Position numbers and translations under genes: made by a program. Of a stretch of DNA of 64,000 nt, positions 23,345-35,300 are shown piece by piece (position 1 is the stretch's first letter; the number at the start of each line of letters is the position of its first letter). Below the pieces are notes generated by a model. It searched no databases. It saw only the letters and a program-made list of their open reading frames with translations, and was not told where the DNA came from. This DNA comes from Cryptomeria japonica (taxonomy: Eukaryota > Streptophyta > Pinopsida > Cupressales > Cupressaceae), in the NCBI RefSeq assembly GCF_030272615.1, contig NC_081410.1, positions 188,933,619 to 188,997,618 on the forward strand, in the 5' to 3' direction.

Positions 23345-24641
23345 GTCCTAGATCTTTGTTGTTTCCTTCATCTTGAGCCACAATCCTCTTATTTTCTTCC
23401 TCAAGCTTTGTAGTTGTCATAAATGTTGGACGAGTTGCCAACGACTTCACCGACACATCACACTGACCTGTGCATGCATGCCACTTCACCTCCACATGGC
23501 CTCTTTGTCGGCATCCATATTTTCTTGAACATATGTGTCGGTATGGATGGGATCACCGACCAACTCCATTACTGGGTTCCTCTACCGGGTTACTATCCTT
23601 GCCGGTTAAACCTTTAACCGGTCTGCTTTCAACCTATCATAGTGTTTCTCTTCTGGTGGAACACTCAACTGGTTAGCACCCTTCCTAACCTGCCTTAAGC
23701 ATATCTTCATCAGATGGGAGTCCTCTACTTCTGCAACTTGTCCATATTACCGGTGGACATACATACTGGTAAACACCTTGATGGCACTATGTCATCAACC
23801 TTCAACAAACTCCATCTTCAATCTGACCATTGCCCTTTGTTTGTAGCTGCTCAACCTTTCCTTCTTCCTCATCAACCCATAACATATCTCATCTAGTTTG
23901 TCAAAGTGACAAACCCATCACTCTTCATCTATTCCAACAACTCAACATGCCTACCTGGCTCAACCGGTGCATATTCCTGATCTCATGCACCTAAGGCAAC
24001 TTAGTGTATCACCAGTTCATTCAGTGTGAGCCTTCAATCACTTGCCTTTAACCTTTACCAATGGGAATGAGTCCTTGTCATCTACATCCTGCAATGCACT
24101 CATGTGGCTACCCTGTTTGTACAACATATCTTCAAACATGCACATGTGATCCAGTGTGGGCACATTCACTGTTAGTCATCTATTCATATGGTGACTACAT
24201 CTTTATCCGGTGGGAGTCCTACTATTTTGCATCCACACAACATATCAATGACCCATACATCCTTCTCCTCCTATGATGATGTGATTTAGGTAACATTTCA
24301 CCTCTTCATCACAAACAATATCTCGAGCACCTTACTCATCCTATTTGTACACTGGTCATATGCTTGTTGGTTGGCAACTACTCCTTGTCAACACAACTCT
24401 TACCAGTTGACATCCTTTCCTTACTGGTGATAGACTGTACCGATAACCTGTCCATTTCATCCACACAAGTCAAACACTAACTTGTGTTCCAGTGACTCTA
24501 GTGTTCATTCCTCTAAATGACACTCTCTTCCTTATCGATGACCTACAACACTAGTTGACATCAATGACTGCACATCAACTGTATTCCCATACTGGATGCC
24601 CTTCTATACTAGTTGACATCAATGAAAACACAATGCCAACA
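23345..24641 (-). repeat. Right (5') LTR of the short-interior element
   Basis: This is the direct copy of the left LTR, ending GCCAACA at 24641. The sequence to its left does not show an initiator-Met primer site, which is one reason the element call is tentative. Confidence 0.65.
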
Positions 24642-25920
24642 CATGTCTCCTTTATTTCTTGTATGTGTCTAATTCATTTTATGTATTTCCTATCAAGAAC
24701 ATTATGGATTGATAAGTGGCTTAAGGCTTAATTAGTCTACATATAGCAACCATTTCGATGTGTGTGAATAGTCAAGTGTCAATGTGCAAGTTAACCTTGT
24801 AGTTAACTTTTCTCAAATGGTTGGTTAGGAAAAAGTGTAAGTTGTATATTAATGTGATTCATTTCCTCATTTGGAAGACTTTGTTGGATAATCCATCTAA
24901 TATCCTCATTAATCTCTATATCAATTAGTCAAGTCCAACTAAGAAGTGTGAGGATATTATCAATTGCATTGTCATTTGCAATCAGCTAATGTTTTAATTT
25001 TTTTTTTATTTTATTATTTTTATCATTTTGGATACTAACATTTGCAGGACTTCATCAACACCTTGTGTTCAAAGTAAGCATGGGGTTCACATTTAAGGTA
25101 ATCATTATCATTTATGCTAGTTGTCTTCACCTCTACTCTCCGAATTGGACACAATTGGGTCTCGAGTGCTCTAAATTTCATCCTCTTGTTTTGGCTCCAG
25201 ATTTCGAGGATAGTTGCACAGGTTTTTGTTTAGAATATTCCCGACAATGACACTTGTCATAATATATTTAGGACCCTACTCACTAGTATTGGTGACCTAC
25301 CTAGCCATCTTCAACTTTCTGTTCCAGGTGCGTCTTTGTATCTCATTTTCTTATATGCTTTCTTCTTTTGTAGTTTTGATCTGTATTTTTTGCATTACAT
25401 TAGTTTTTTTTCCTTTTAAATTTAGCCTTCTTTATCCTAGTTCATTGCACACACTCAACCAAGATCCTTTTATAGGCTAGTTGTATACTATGTTGCTTTT
25501 TAGTTTAAGATATTCATAATTGTATATGGAAGCTTATTGTCATTCATGTTGGTATATTCTTATGTTGAATCATAGTTGATCTTGGTTAATAAAATGGTAG
25601 TATCTAGTTCGATTTCCATTGCCTAAGCTATGGGGAAAAGGATATATGGATTTTTGATGAGGCTATCCTTCTTGACAAATTGACGTGTCCCCTTCATGGT
25701 GATGTGATTTTCAATAATGTTCCTAGAGGTGTGGTTATTAGTATCGCTCTTCCAAGTTTTATTGGCTTATGAATTAAAGAACATGAGGCAACTTGCTCGT
25801 GAGTTGAATTCATATGACTCACCTTGATCACCTAGCATAACACATTTTGCTAGTTTGTGATCTTTTGTTGTTTACATTCCCTAAGTCATTGGTTGTCTAT
25901 GAATAAGCCAACATTATAAA
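24642..25920. other. Intergenic DNA, no supported gene
   Basis: Open frames up to 88 codons near 25065-25480 are hydrophobic and match nothing I know. A T-rich tract ending in CATTTGCAG near 25047 looks like a splice acceptor, but no convincing exon follows. Confidence 0.45.
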
Positions 25921-26064
25921 ACTTGCTTCGTAGTCATCATAAATGTTGGACCAGTCGCCAACGACCTCTCTGACACATCACATTGACCTGTGCATGCATG
26001 CCACTTATCCTCCACATGGCCTCTTTGTCAGCATCCACCTTTGCTTGAACATATATGTCGGTAT
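25921..26064 (-). repeat. Fragment of the same LTR family
   Basis: GTCATCATAAATGTTGGACC to the TGTCGGTAT at 26064 matches 21760-21896 and 23410-23546. It stops abruptly in the middle of the LTR, where gypsy gag sequence begins, so this is a truncation or recombination junction. Confidence 0.8.
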
Positions 26065-27428
26065 TTGAAGACAGTCCAGAATAGAAATATCGAACACAAG
26101 GATGTCACCTGTAGACTATTTTCATACTCATTAGGCGAAGAAGTATTCTACGGGTATATCAATTCGCTCGTAGATTCAATGTCAACATGGAAACAATTGA
26201 AGGATACATTCCTCAGAAAGTTTAGATTACCTATCTCTTCGGCTGAGATACACAGACAGTTCATTAAATTGAGGAGGCAAGAGCATGAATCGATTGGTGC
26301 CTACAATAACAGATTCCAAAGGGCCTATTCAAGGTTGTGTACACCATACAATGTGAATGATAAGGAGGCTAGACAAATCTATTATGTTACCTTGAATTGT
26401 TTTACTAACATGTTTGTATAGAAGGCTCACCTAGCTCCAAATTATTTGAAGGTAGCCAATGAGGATGTTGTTAAGGTTAGCCTTCAATCACTAGCAACTA
26501 TCGTGGGGACACCTAATTACTTTGGGAAAACTAACAATTATGCCCCTGCTATCAATCCTATTCCTGCTTCTACAAATTAGTTGGTGCCACATCTCGAAGC
26601 TCCTGTGTCACAAGTGCTACCACCACAACCGGTCTATCTCTAGAATAATCATCCAGGACATCAAGAAAATAATCAAGGACACAACTCAAGTCATCAAGAA
26701 AATAGCCATGGTTTTTGAAATAATAATCAAGGATTCCATAAGAGATCATGGAATACAACACCAAATAATGGATGTGTGCTCTCACCATTAGATAAAATTT
26801 TCCTAGCAGAAGCAACCCTGTTCAGATGGTGCAAACCGCAAACTACACAATATAGATCAGATCAACACTTTGAATTACAATGCCAATATTTTCAAGTAGC
26901 TTTTGATATCTTCAAGGTAGAAATGATGAATACTGAAGCTCCTGATAATCCTTCAACATTTGGATATGAGTTAGTCCCTACACCAAGCTATGATCAAGCA
27001 TTGATCTTAGAGGATTTAAGATTTTTGCCTGAGTTCCAAGAGTACATGCTACCACAGGATAATCAAAGATTCTTGCTTGCATTAGCAAATTGTCTAGTGG
27101 GGGTGCCAGGATATGAAGATCCGTTTGTCTCACCTAATAAACCTCTTGAAAATAGTGGTAATAGTTTTCCTCCACTATACAAAAGTGTCCCTGTGGAAGG
27201 ATCAACTATGGTTCAAGCATTCTAGCAATCATCTAGAAACATAAATTTGGCAGAGGAATTACCAGAATCATGATCCATTGACCACATCAATTCCTCCCAA
27301 CAATTTTTCAACTCCTTCAAATCCAAATGCAAGTAATGTTCCAAGCCCTCAAAGGGATTTGACAAAGTATCAACAACAAACCGTCTCACAGAACAAAAGA
27401 GGACAACCAACCGCTCAGCAGGTAGAAC
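26065..27428 (+). pseudogene. Gypsy gag relic
   Basis: The frame contains a Retrotrans_gag-type core: DVTCRLFSYSLGEEVFYG, then STWKQLKDTFLRKF and HESIGAYNNRFQRAYSRL (about 26098-26335). This is the capsid region that forms the particle shell. Stops occur at 26419 and 26578, and a frameshift near 26775 leads to a 149-codon stretch and a Gln/Pro/Asn-rich tail. The N-terminus is lost at the LTR fragment junction and the C-terminus is cut by the LTR starting at 27429. No protease or RT follows. Confidence 0.8.
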
Positions 27429-29514
27429 TGAAATGTCCCCTTTTCAGTGAGTGAAGTAAGAACAATAGAAAATAACTATTCCTTGATGGTATGACCAACC
27501 AATTTACAAGCCAAACAAAGATAGAACAAGACAATCACTCAACCACTTTCCAGCGAGAGGACTATGTATAAACAAAAACTATCACTCGACCACTTATTCG
27601 ACAGGAGGACAAAGAACATCAAATAATCACTCGACTAGTTATTCAGTGGGAGGACTGGAGTACAATAAAATAGAGAAATAGATGACTAAGCTAGGCTCTT
27701 CCACTAATGCAATGGGTGATACAAGTATATTGCAGAGAGATGGATTGTTTAGTACTACTGAATCAATATGATAATATTTTATCCTACAAATACTGTCAGT
27801 ACTATGATTTCAATCTCTAAATAGAAATGAAAGTACTCCAAGGAATTACAATAAGATATCTCTGAAATAACTAGCCAAATATACATGTAACCAAAAATGA
27901 AATGAATTACTAGCAATCCCAGAAACGAACCAGCAACACAGAAATGCTCGCAACTCTTTCAAAACTACACCAAACAACTCCAAATTAGTAGTGAAAGAAG
28001 GTTAGAGGGAAGGTGATTAAACCCCAATCCAACAACCACATCAAACCTCATTGAAAATTCTGCTCGCGGCCCTAGGGCAAGGTTGAAATGGTATGGCCAA
28101 CACGGAAACTGGACCAGCAATGAAAAATTACACAGTCCACCTCATAATACAAGCCTCTAGATGAAAAATTGCACAATAGAGGGTCTTCCAACAAGCTATT
28201 ACCCAAAGTGAATGGACATAGAGTTATGAATTAAAATAAGCTACAACCACATGCAAAACCAGCAAGCTGGAAACACACCAAAACACTCAAAATACGAAAA
28301 ATAGGCTCACAATCCATTCTATCAACTCACTCTATCTCTCTGGATGAAAGATTCTCTCATTATACTAGCTAGGTGGTATCTCTCAAGCACGAAGCTGATG
28401 GTTGCTAAGAAGCTCTCAACTTCAAAGCTCAACTAGCACCAATCCGACAACATAACAATATCAATAATCAAGCATCTCCAAAATAAGAGCACAACACTCT
28501 TATTTATAGCCTCTTGAGTCTCCAAATTCAAATTCAAGTTCGCTCCAAATGGCCTGATAGGAAAAACTATAAGCCAAATGTGTGCCCAACTTCTTCCACA
28601 AGGTCATCCAAAAGTGACCAATGAATTTCTAGTCCCTATCTGACACAATGGTCAAAGTAAGACCATGAATCCTCACCACTTCTTTGAAAAAGAGACTTGC
28701 AATGTTTGAGGAATCATTTGTGTATTTACAAGGGTTAAAGTGTGCCATTTTTCCAAGTCTATTGATGCAGAGGGATTAAGATGAGCCACTTGGTTTAGGT
28801 GGATTTATATGGGAAATACAAGGTTTCCAATAGGTTTAATGACACCCAAATGACACAAAGAGACCCAAACCCAAACAAGACCTCAATAAATGGTTATAAA
28901 GGTTTAAAATGACTTATCACACTCAACCTATAGGGTACCAATAGGTTTCAAAACCCTGACTCAAGTTTAGTTAGGCAAACTCACTTCTAGGCCCTCAAAC
29001 CTAGTAGCCTTTCAAATGGGTAGAACACAAATAACTTTCAACTTTTACAAACCAATCCAAAAAAAAATTACAGATTAAAATACCCTTTTTGATCTTACTA
29101 AACATATGTCAGAATGAGGTATTGTTGTTTTGGGCTGCTCTGAATTAGGCCTAGCCCAATTAGATTGCCTGAGACTGTTATTTAGACTTTAATCCAGATT
29201 TTTCCAAAAGACTTCTCAAAAAAATCTCACTTTCAGATACCCTTTTTGGATTTACACAACTTACCAAAATTAAAATAGGTGATTTTTTCTACCAAATCTC
29301 TCTAATGGCTGACTGAGACACTTTTTACTCACAAAAATGGGTGCATTTACAAAGGAACTACCAACCCAACAACTCCAATCACTCCACAAATTTGGAAAAT
29401 ATTTTTATATGGTCCCAATAAAACACTTTGAGGGTCAATTAAACTCTATGACTCCTGAAAATATGAAAGCCCCAAATTAGGCCTCAAAACCCCTAAAAAC
29501 TAGGGCTTGGTCAA
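27429..29514 (-). repeat. Probable 3' LTR of the gypsy element
   Basis: On the minus strand a purine run, TGTGGGAGAT, is followed by TGACCAAGCCC, and the block ends GGGGACATTTCA where gag of another element begins, giving TG and CA ends about 2.1 kb apart. A TATA box lies inside. There is no second copy for comparison, so the limits are inferred. Three units near 27530-27655 share ATCACTCRACNAGTTATTC-like text at 45-50 bp spacing. Confidence 0.55.
28499..28511 (-). promoter_or_regulatory. Candidate TATA box in the gypsy LTR
   Basis: GGCTATAAATAAG on the minus strand is a good plant TATA box and supports the minus orientation of this LTR. Confidence 0.55.
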
Positions 29515-30507
29515 TCTCCCACATGCTATCACTTATCTAAGTGAACAAATGATGGAACACCATCTCCTTGATTCCCTCTAACAATTATAATCATAAAAAC
29601 TAGCCCTCCAATGGCTACTTTAGTGGCTTCTATACCTTAGCCTCATTTCCCACACCCTCTTCACACCTTCAAATCCTCTTTCTGAGTGATCACCCTACAA
29701 TTTCTTGTCAATCCTGCATATTTAGTGTTAGAATGATATGATACAACTTAGGGATTCATTCCAAGTCACAATAAGTACAATTTTGGAATGAATCCTTATC
29801 CCATGCTCTCAAAACAATGTCAAAACAAGCCTTTCAAGAGGCCAATCAGTCAAATAAATCTGAAACCGAAATAGGAATGGATGCAAATGAATCAAAATAA
29901 CTTTAAAATGCTATTTCTAGTTCATACAAGTGATACTTGATCAATGAATCATCAAAAGAGACTTTAAAATGCAAGAAAATGAGTTTTTATTGCCTTTCAA
30001 TGATGCAATCCGTATAAATATGCTCCTACAGCCATTTCCCTTCATTTCTCGCTTTTTCCAACATATATAAGGTGTATTTCAACCATCAAAACCGACCTAT
30101 ATCAGTTATTTGTCATTATAGACTTGTTTAGACTCTAAAATCCATTTTCCCACCTAAAAACAACTAACCGTTAGAATTCAAAAATTTGAATTTCTAACTT
30201 ACAATTTATTGAATATTTTAAAGTCTAACCTATCAAACTTGATGTTTTATTACTCCTAGGATGTAAAAAAAATTATCTAACCATCCAAATCCCACTTAGG
30301 CACTATTGGCCTCCCTTACATATTTTTTTGGTCCTAAAGTCCTTATCAGGACCTTCAAGACACTTAACTCTAAAATCATATTGATCATTATAAATTGCCA
30401 TTATTGGCTTCAAAATGTCCCAATTGACCTTTATATAAGTCCTTGAGCCTTCATTCATATTTTGACCATTTGGTTGCCTTGGTATTCCTGGATGCTCCTG
30501 CATCATC
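29515..30507 (-). other. 3' region of the gypsy element, with an unassigned 67-codon frame
   Basis: AT-rich non-coding DNA joins the truncated integrase to the LTR. A minus frame at 30506-30303 (starting [14 protein letters not shown]) begins just after the integrase frame stops. It does not resemble integrase or a chromodomain and I do not recognise it. Confidence 0.45.
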
Positions 30508-31486
30508 TATCTACCACAACAAAAACACTATCAAATCCCCTTTGCATTTTAGGGAGCCTGAATACAAAATCCATACTTATGTTTTCCCAAGGCCTAATAG
30601 GAATAGGTGAAGGTTGATAGAGGCCAACATTTGAAATGGTTCCTTTTTCCCTCTAACATATGACACAAGTCTCCACAAATCTTCTCATGTCCACCTGCAT
30701 CTTAGGCCAAAAATAAAATCTTCTTACCTGCTCTAGTGTTTTGTCAACCCCAAAATGGCCTCCGAGAGTCCTACAATGCTTCTCCTTTGTCAAATTATGC
30801 CTCATAGAACATTTAGGGATGCATAATTGAGCCCCTTTGAACAATAGGCCATCTTGTAAAACATAATCAGAATATTCACTATGAAAGACATCTGAAAATT
30901 GTGAACAAACATCAAAAGCATCCTTGAAGTCCTCCTCATCCTCTTTATACATGCCTTTAAGGGATTCTATACCCACACTTTGCAAACGCACTTCTTGGAC
31001 CAACAGGGCTCTCCTTCTAAGAGCATCATCAACTTTATTTTTCTATCCTTTCTTGTGCTTTATGGAGAAAGTGTAGGCTTGCAAGTATTCAACCCACTTC
31101 ATGTGCCTGTGGTTCAATTTGTCTTGTCCATTCAAGAAACTAAGTGCATGATTGTCAGTAAACACAATTAACTCTTTTGGTAAAAAATAGTGCTTCCATT
31201 TCTTGAGGGCTTGAACCGTAGCATAAAGTTATAACTCATATGAAGAGTACTTTGTTTTAGCATCATTTAGTTTCTCACTAAAGAATGCAACCAGTCGCCC
31301 CTATTGGCTTTGGACTGCCTGTATTGCTTGACCACTAGCATCACATTTTATTGTAAACACTTTATTAAAATTAGGAAGAGTAAGGACAGGCTGTTGAGAA
31401 ACCCTCCTTTTGAGGTATTCAAACCCTTCATTTGCTGCATTGGTCCATAAGAACTTACCCCTTTTGTATCCTTTGATGGTCTCTAG
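30508..31486 (-). pseudogene. Gypsy RT end, RNase H and truncated integrase
   Basis: From 31486 downward the minus strand reads ETIKGYKRGKFLWTN (RT/RNase H junction), IKCDASGQAIQAV, TDNHALSFLNGQDKLNHRHMKW (RNase H end), then integrase with a zinc-binding HHCC region (GGHFGVDKTLEQVRRFYFW, CVIC) and [13 protein letters not shown] carrying the first catalytic Asp. The second Asp and the Glu are missing. Several stops occur (for example near 31318 and 31240). It continues the frame of 37483-39829 across the copia insertion. Confidence 0.88.
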
Positions 31487-32209
31487 TGTTAATGCATGAT
31501 AGCTTTAATAAGATAAATGATTGAATGAGAGGTAAATGAAGTCTCTCATTCAATCATTTATCCTATTGATAAATTATGATGAAAAACTTCAAGCTATTGA
31601 TCCTTCATTTGATGACCATTCTTCATTTGTATATGTTCAATGTACTTAGTTCGACCAATGCTTAACTATCGATAATCATCCTATAACATAGAATATCGAT
31701 TAATATTAGTTTACATTATAACGTATGGATCCCGATTAATATTGGTTATCTTATTAACTGTGATCACCAATTATTATTGGGCTAACCAATGTATTTCGAT
31801 TCATATCAGTTAATATATTAAACAGTGAACAATAATGGTTATCGGATTAACTAATAAACACCGATTGGTATCAGGTGCCAAATTAAGTATACACCGATTG
31901 GTATCGGTTTGTTAAGCATACACCAATTGTAATTACAACGATAAGTCAAAGGGTGCGATCAAGTAATGTCTTGATCGGTCATGTCTAAAAGACATGACCG
32001 GTCAAGGCATTTCTTGATCCTCCCTACTTGCGTATACATATCAATCAGCATTTGTGAGAAGAACATCGAAATCAATAAATGCTCCTCTCACCTGCAATAT
32101 AAAAGAAGATAATCATAGTTATCATATTAAATAGATAATACATAGTTAAAAGAAAAGATAAACTAGAATATAACTTGCATTTTGAATTAAGAATTGAATA
32201 ACATTTACA
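31487..32209 (+). repeat. 5' LTR of the nested copia
   Basis: Direct copy of 36773-37482; the 3' copy lacks about 13 bp near 37270. It carries an array of seven motifs of the form ACCGAT-4 bases-ATCGGT (31693-31935) that is repeated in the other LTR. Confidence 0.94.
32098..32105 (+). promoter_or_regulatory. Candidate TATA box in the nested copia LTR
   Basis: TATAAAAG lies about 105 bp before the LTR end and is kept in the 3' LTR near 37372. It sits downstream of the palindromic motif array, as expected for a core promoter after an upstream control region. Confidence 0.6.
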
Positions 32210-32222
32210 TGGTATCAAAGCT
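32210..32222 (+). other. Primer binding site, initiator Met tRNA
   Basis: TGGTATCAAAGCT begins directly at the LTR end and matches the initiator-Met primer site with one or two mismatches. Confidence 0.88.
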
Positions 32223-32301
32223 ATAGTTAAATCGAACTTGAGGCTGTTCAATTTTGTGGAAAATTCAAAACAAGCATTTATTCAACATCACAATTCTTCT
32301 A

Positions 32302-35300
32302 ATGACTAGCGCTATCAGATTTGAAGATAGACTAGGAGGAGGTGATGAATTCTCAACATGGAAGTTCAGAATTCCAATGATTCTAAAAGAAAATAAAGTT
32401 GAATCATTTGTAAAAACTGAAACTAGAGAACCTGAGACTAAACCTGACAAAACAACTTGGAGAGAGGGAAATAAAAAGGCCATCAAAATCATAGTTGATG
32501 GGGTGAGAAATAATATTATGCCCATCATAAGGAAACATGAAATGGCCTACAACATGTTCAAAGCACTTGAAGATGCATTTGAGATATCTAATGCTAGTAG
32601 AACCTTGGCTTTAAAAAGAGAAATAAATCACATAGCCATGATCAAAGGAGAATCAGTCAATGCCTACTTCATGTGAATATCAGCCCTAAGGGATGAACTA
32701 GCAACTCTTAGATATGAGATCCAAAGCAAAGAATAAACACTCATTGCTCTAGATAGGTTGCCTAGTATATGGGGAAAATTCGTCCAAGGCATTAGTGCAA
32801 GGGATGAATTTCTAAAATTCTATAGGTTAAAGACTGACTGTCTCCAAGAAGAATCAAGACAAAATAAGAAAGGGATCAAGCAAAAGAATATAGATGAAGA
32901 TCTCCAAGTTCTAAATACAAACTCAAACAAGAAAAACAAGCATAAACAATTTAGAAAGAGAAAAGGTCATCATGGCAAGAACACCTTCAAGAAGGACCTT
33001 TCACAGATTCAATGTTATAGATGTGACAAATTTGGGCACTATGTTGCCAAATGTCCAAAAAGAGCCAAACAACAAGCCACATTTGCCAAAATAGGAAAAT
33101 CTAACAGGGAAGAAGACCTTGAGAAGTATGTACTCTATTCAACACTCACAAACCAAGCATCAAACAAAGTTAACTCCTGGGTGATCGACAGTGGCTCATC
33201 CAGACACATTACAGGATTTAGAGAAATGCTAGACTCCATGAAAGAGGGCAATAATGAGGAAGTGACTATTGGAGATGGCTTCACACATCCAGTCAGAGGA
33301 GTTGGAACCTACACCATCAAACTAAAGTCAGGTGTATCATTACAACTTAAAGGAGTACTATATGTCCCAGGCATCAAGAGAAACCTAGTCTCAATATCAG
33401 CACTGGAGGATAATGGATACAAAGTGACCTTCATGGACAATAGAGTGTTGGCTTGGCTAAAGAATTCATCCATCAAGAAAGATAAAACTATTAGTCAAAG
33501 ATAAGGCTACTTGTATGAGCTATGCACATAGCCCAACTTAGTCCTAATCCATGAAACTACAGATGCTAATGAAGTCTGGCATAGAAGACTAGGCCACCTG
33601 AATTTTAGAGCTTTATCATCAATGGGAGACCTTGTCACAAGCCTACCTAAGTTAAAGCAATATCATTCAGGGGCATGCAAAGCATGTGCCCTAGGTGAAA
33701 ATACTAAGGGTGCTTTTCAAAATAGTACTAGGAAAACAAGTAAAATTTTATAGTTAGTTCATTCTGATGTATGTGGACCCATGTTCGTACCTTCTTTAGG
33801 GGGATTTTTGTATTATGTAATATTTGTTGATGACTACTTTAGGGAAACTTGGATCTACTTTTTGAAATGTAAAGAATCAGAAGAGATCCTCAATAGGTTT
33901 AAAGAATTCAAATCACTAACAAAGAAATACTCAGGAAATACAATTAAAACCCTAAGAACTGATAATGGGGGGGAATACACATCAGAATTATTTAAATTTT
34001 TTTGTAAAAATTCAAGGATTAAGAGGGAGTTAACAATACCTTATAATCCTCAACAAAATGGGGTAGCTGAGACGAAAAATAGGACAATCATTGAAGCTGC
34101 CAAAGCTATGATTCTTGATCAGAATCTAAATGTCAATCTTTGGGCAGAAGCAACTAGCACTATTGTACATATTCAAAACAGATGTCCTCACTCCCATATT
34201 GAAGATAAGACCCCTGAGGAAGTCTTTACTAAATAAAAACTAGATATCAGCCACCTTAGGATATTTGGATGCCCTGTCTATATTCATGTACCTAGGGAGA
34301 AAAGATTAAAATTAGAGCCTTCTGGAAAAAGGGGAATCCTTGTAGGATATAGTGAAACCTCAAAGGTCTATAGGATATATATATCTGGTCAAAAGAATAT
34401 TGAACTAAGTAGGGATGTGATCTTTGAAGAAGACTTAGCCTTCAAAAGAGCCCAAAGCTCACTAGAACCTGAAACCCATATCCCTACCCCTAGCATAGAT
34501 GAAGATCCTACTCCCGAGCTTCGGAGGGAGAATCCTGAGGAAACTATAGGTGAAACTCAAAACCCACCTAGAAAAAACCTCAAGAAAAGACCACTATGGG
34601 CCACCAAGACTGTAGCAGAAGATCAGAAGTTTGTTCCTCCTTCAGGAACCTTCAGGGAAAGCAAAAGGCCTAATAAATTCACTAGCTATGTTGCCCTTAT
34701 GAATGATCTCTCTAAAGCCAAACCAAACAATGTATCAGATGCACTTGGACATCAAGTATGGAAGGATGCCATGTCTGAAGAGTATCAGCCCATTATGAAG
34801 AATGATGTTTGGGAGATTGTTCCTAGACCAACTAAGAAATTTGTTGTTTCATCTAAATGGCTTTTCAATATCAAACATGCTACAGATGGTAGTATTGAAA
34901 AACACAAGGCTAGATTTGTAGCTAGAGGGTTCTCACAAAGGGAAGGAATAGATAATGAAGAAACATTTGCACCTATTGCTAGGTATACATCAGTAAGAGT
35001 TGTACTAGCCATTGCAGTAGCAAAGGGGTGGAAGGTACACCAGATGGATGTTAAGACAACATTTCTAAATGGTGAGATCTTAGAAGAAGTCTACCTAGAG
35101 CAACCTGAAGGGTTTGAAATTCATGATGTAGAGTCTCATGTGTGTAGACTCAAGAAAGCTCTCTATGGGCTTAAAAAGGCTCCCATGGCCTGGTATGAAA
35201 GATTTGACACCTATCTCTTAGAACTAGGCTTCTCTAAGAACGATGCAGATCCTAATCTCTACTACAAAAGAAATAAAGGTGATATGCTAATATTGATTTT

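Larger units (their letters stand above)
21690..24641 (-). mobile_element. Copia-type LTR pair with almost no interior
   Basis: Two direct repeats of about 1.3 kb (about 21690-23050 and 23345-24641) both end GCCAACA and flank only about 300 bp. A purine tract (minus strand CCAAAGGGGGAGAT) abuts the left copy, giving minus orientation and making the left copy the 3' LTR. The interior has no gag or pol and no clear primer site. The right copy lacks about 60-70 bp near 24055. This may be an internally deleted copia element or the product of recombination between elements. The outer ends at 21690 and 23345 are approximate because similarity fades there. Confidence 0.65.

Noticed and set aside
21753-24276. 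Repeated similar short proteins (95, 72, 68 and 71 codons)
   Set aside because: Their similarity comes from the duplicated LTR, not from selection on protein; no start or domain evidence.
24642-25500. Candidate exon after a T-rich tract ending in GCAG near 25047
   Set aside because: No matching donor-bounded exon or protein similarity; a single acceptor-like site is common by chance in T-rich DNA.
25600-25625. Possible tRNA B-box (AGTTCGATTTCC)
   Set aside because: No matching A-box, no cloverleaf arms and no acceptor stem could be drawn around it.
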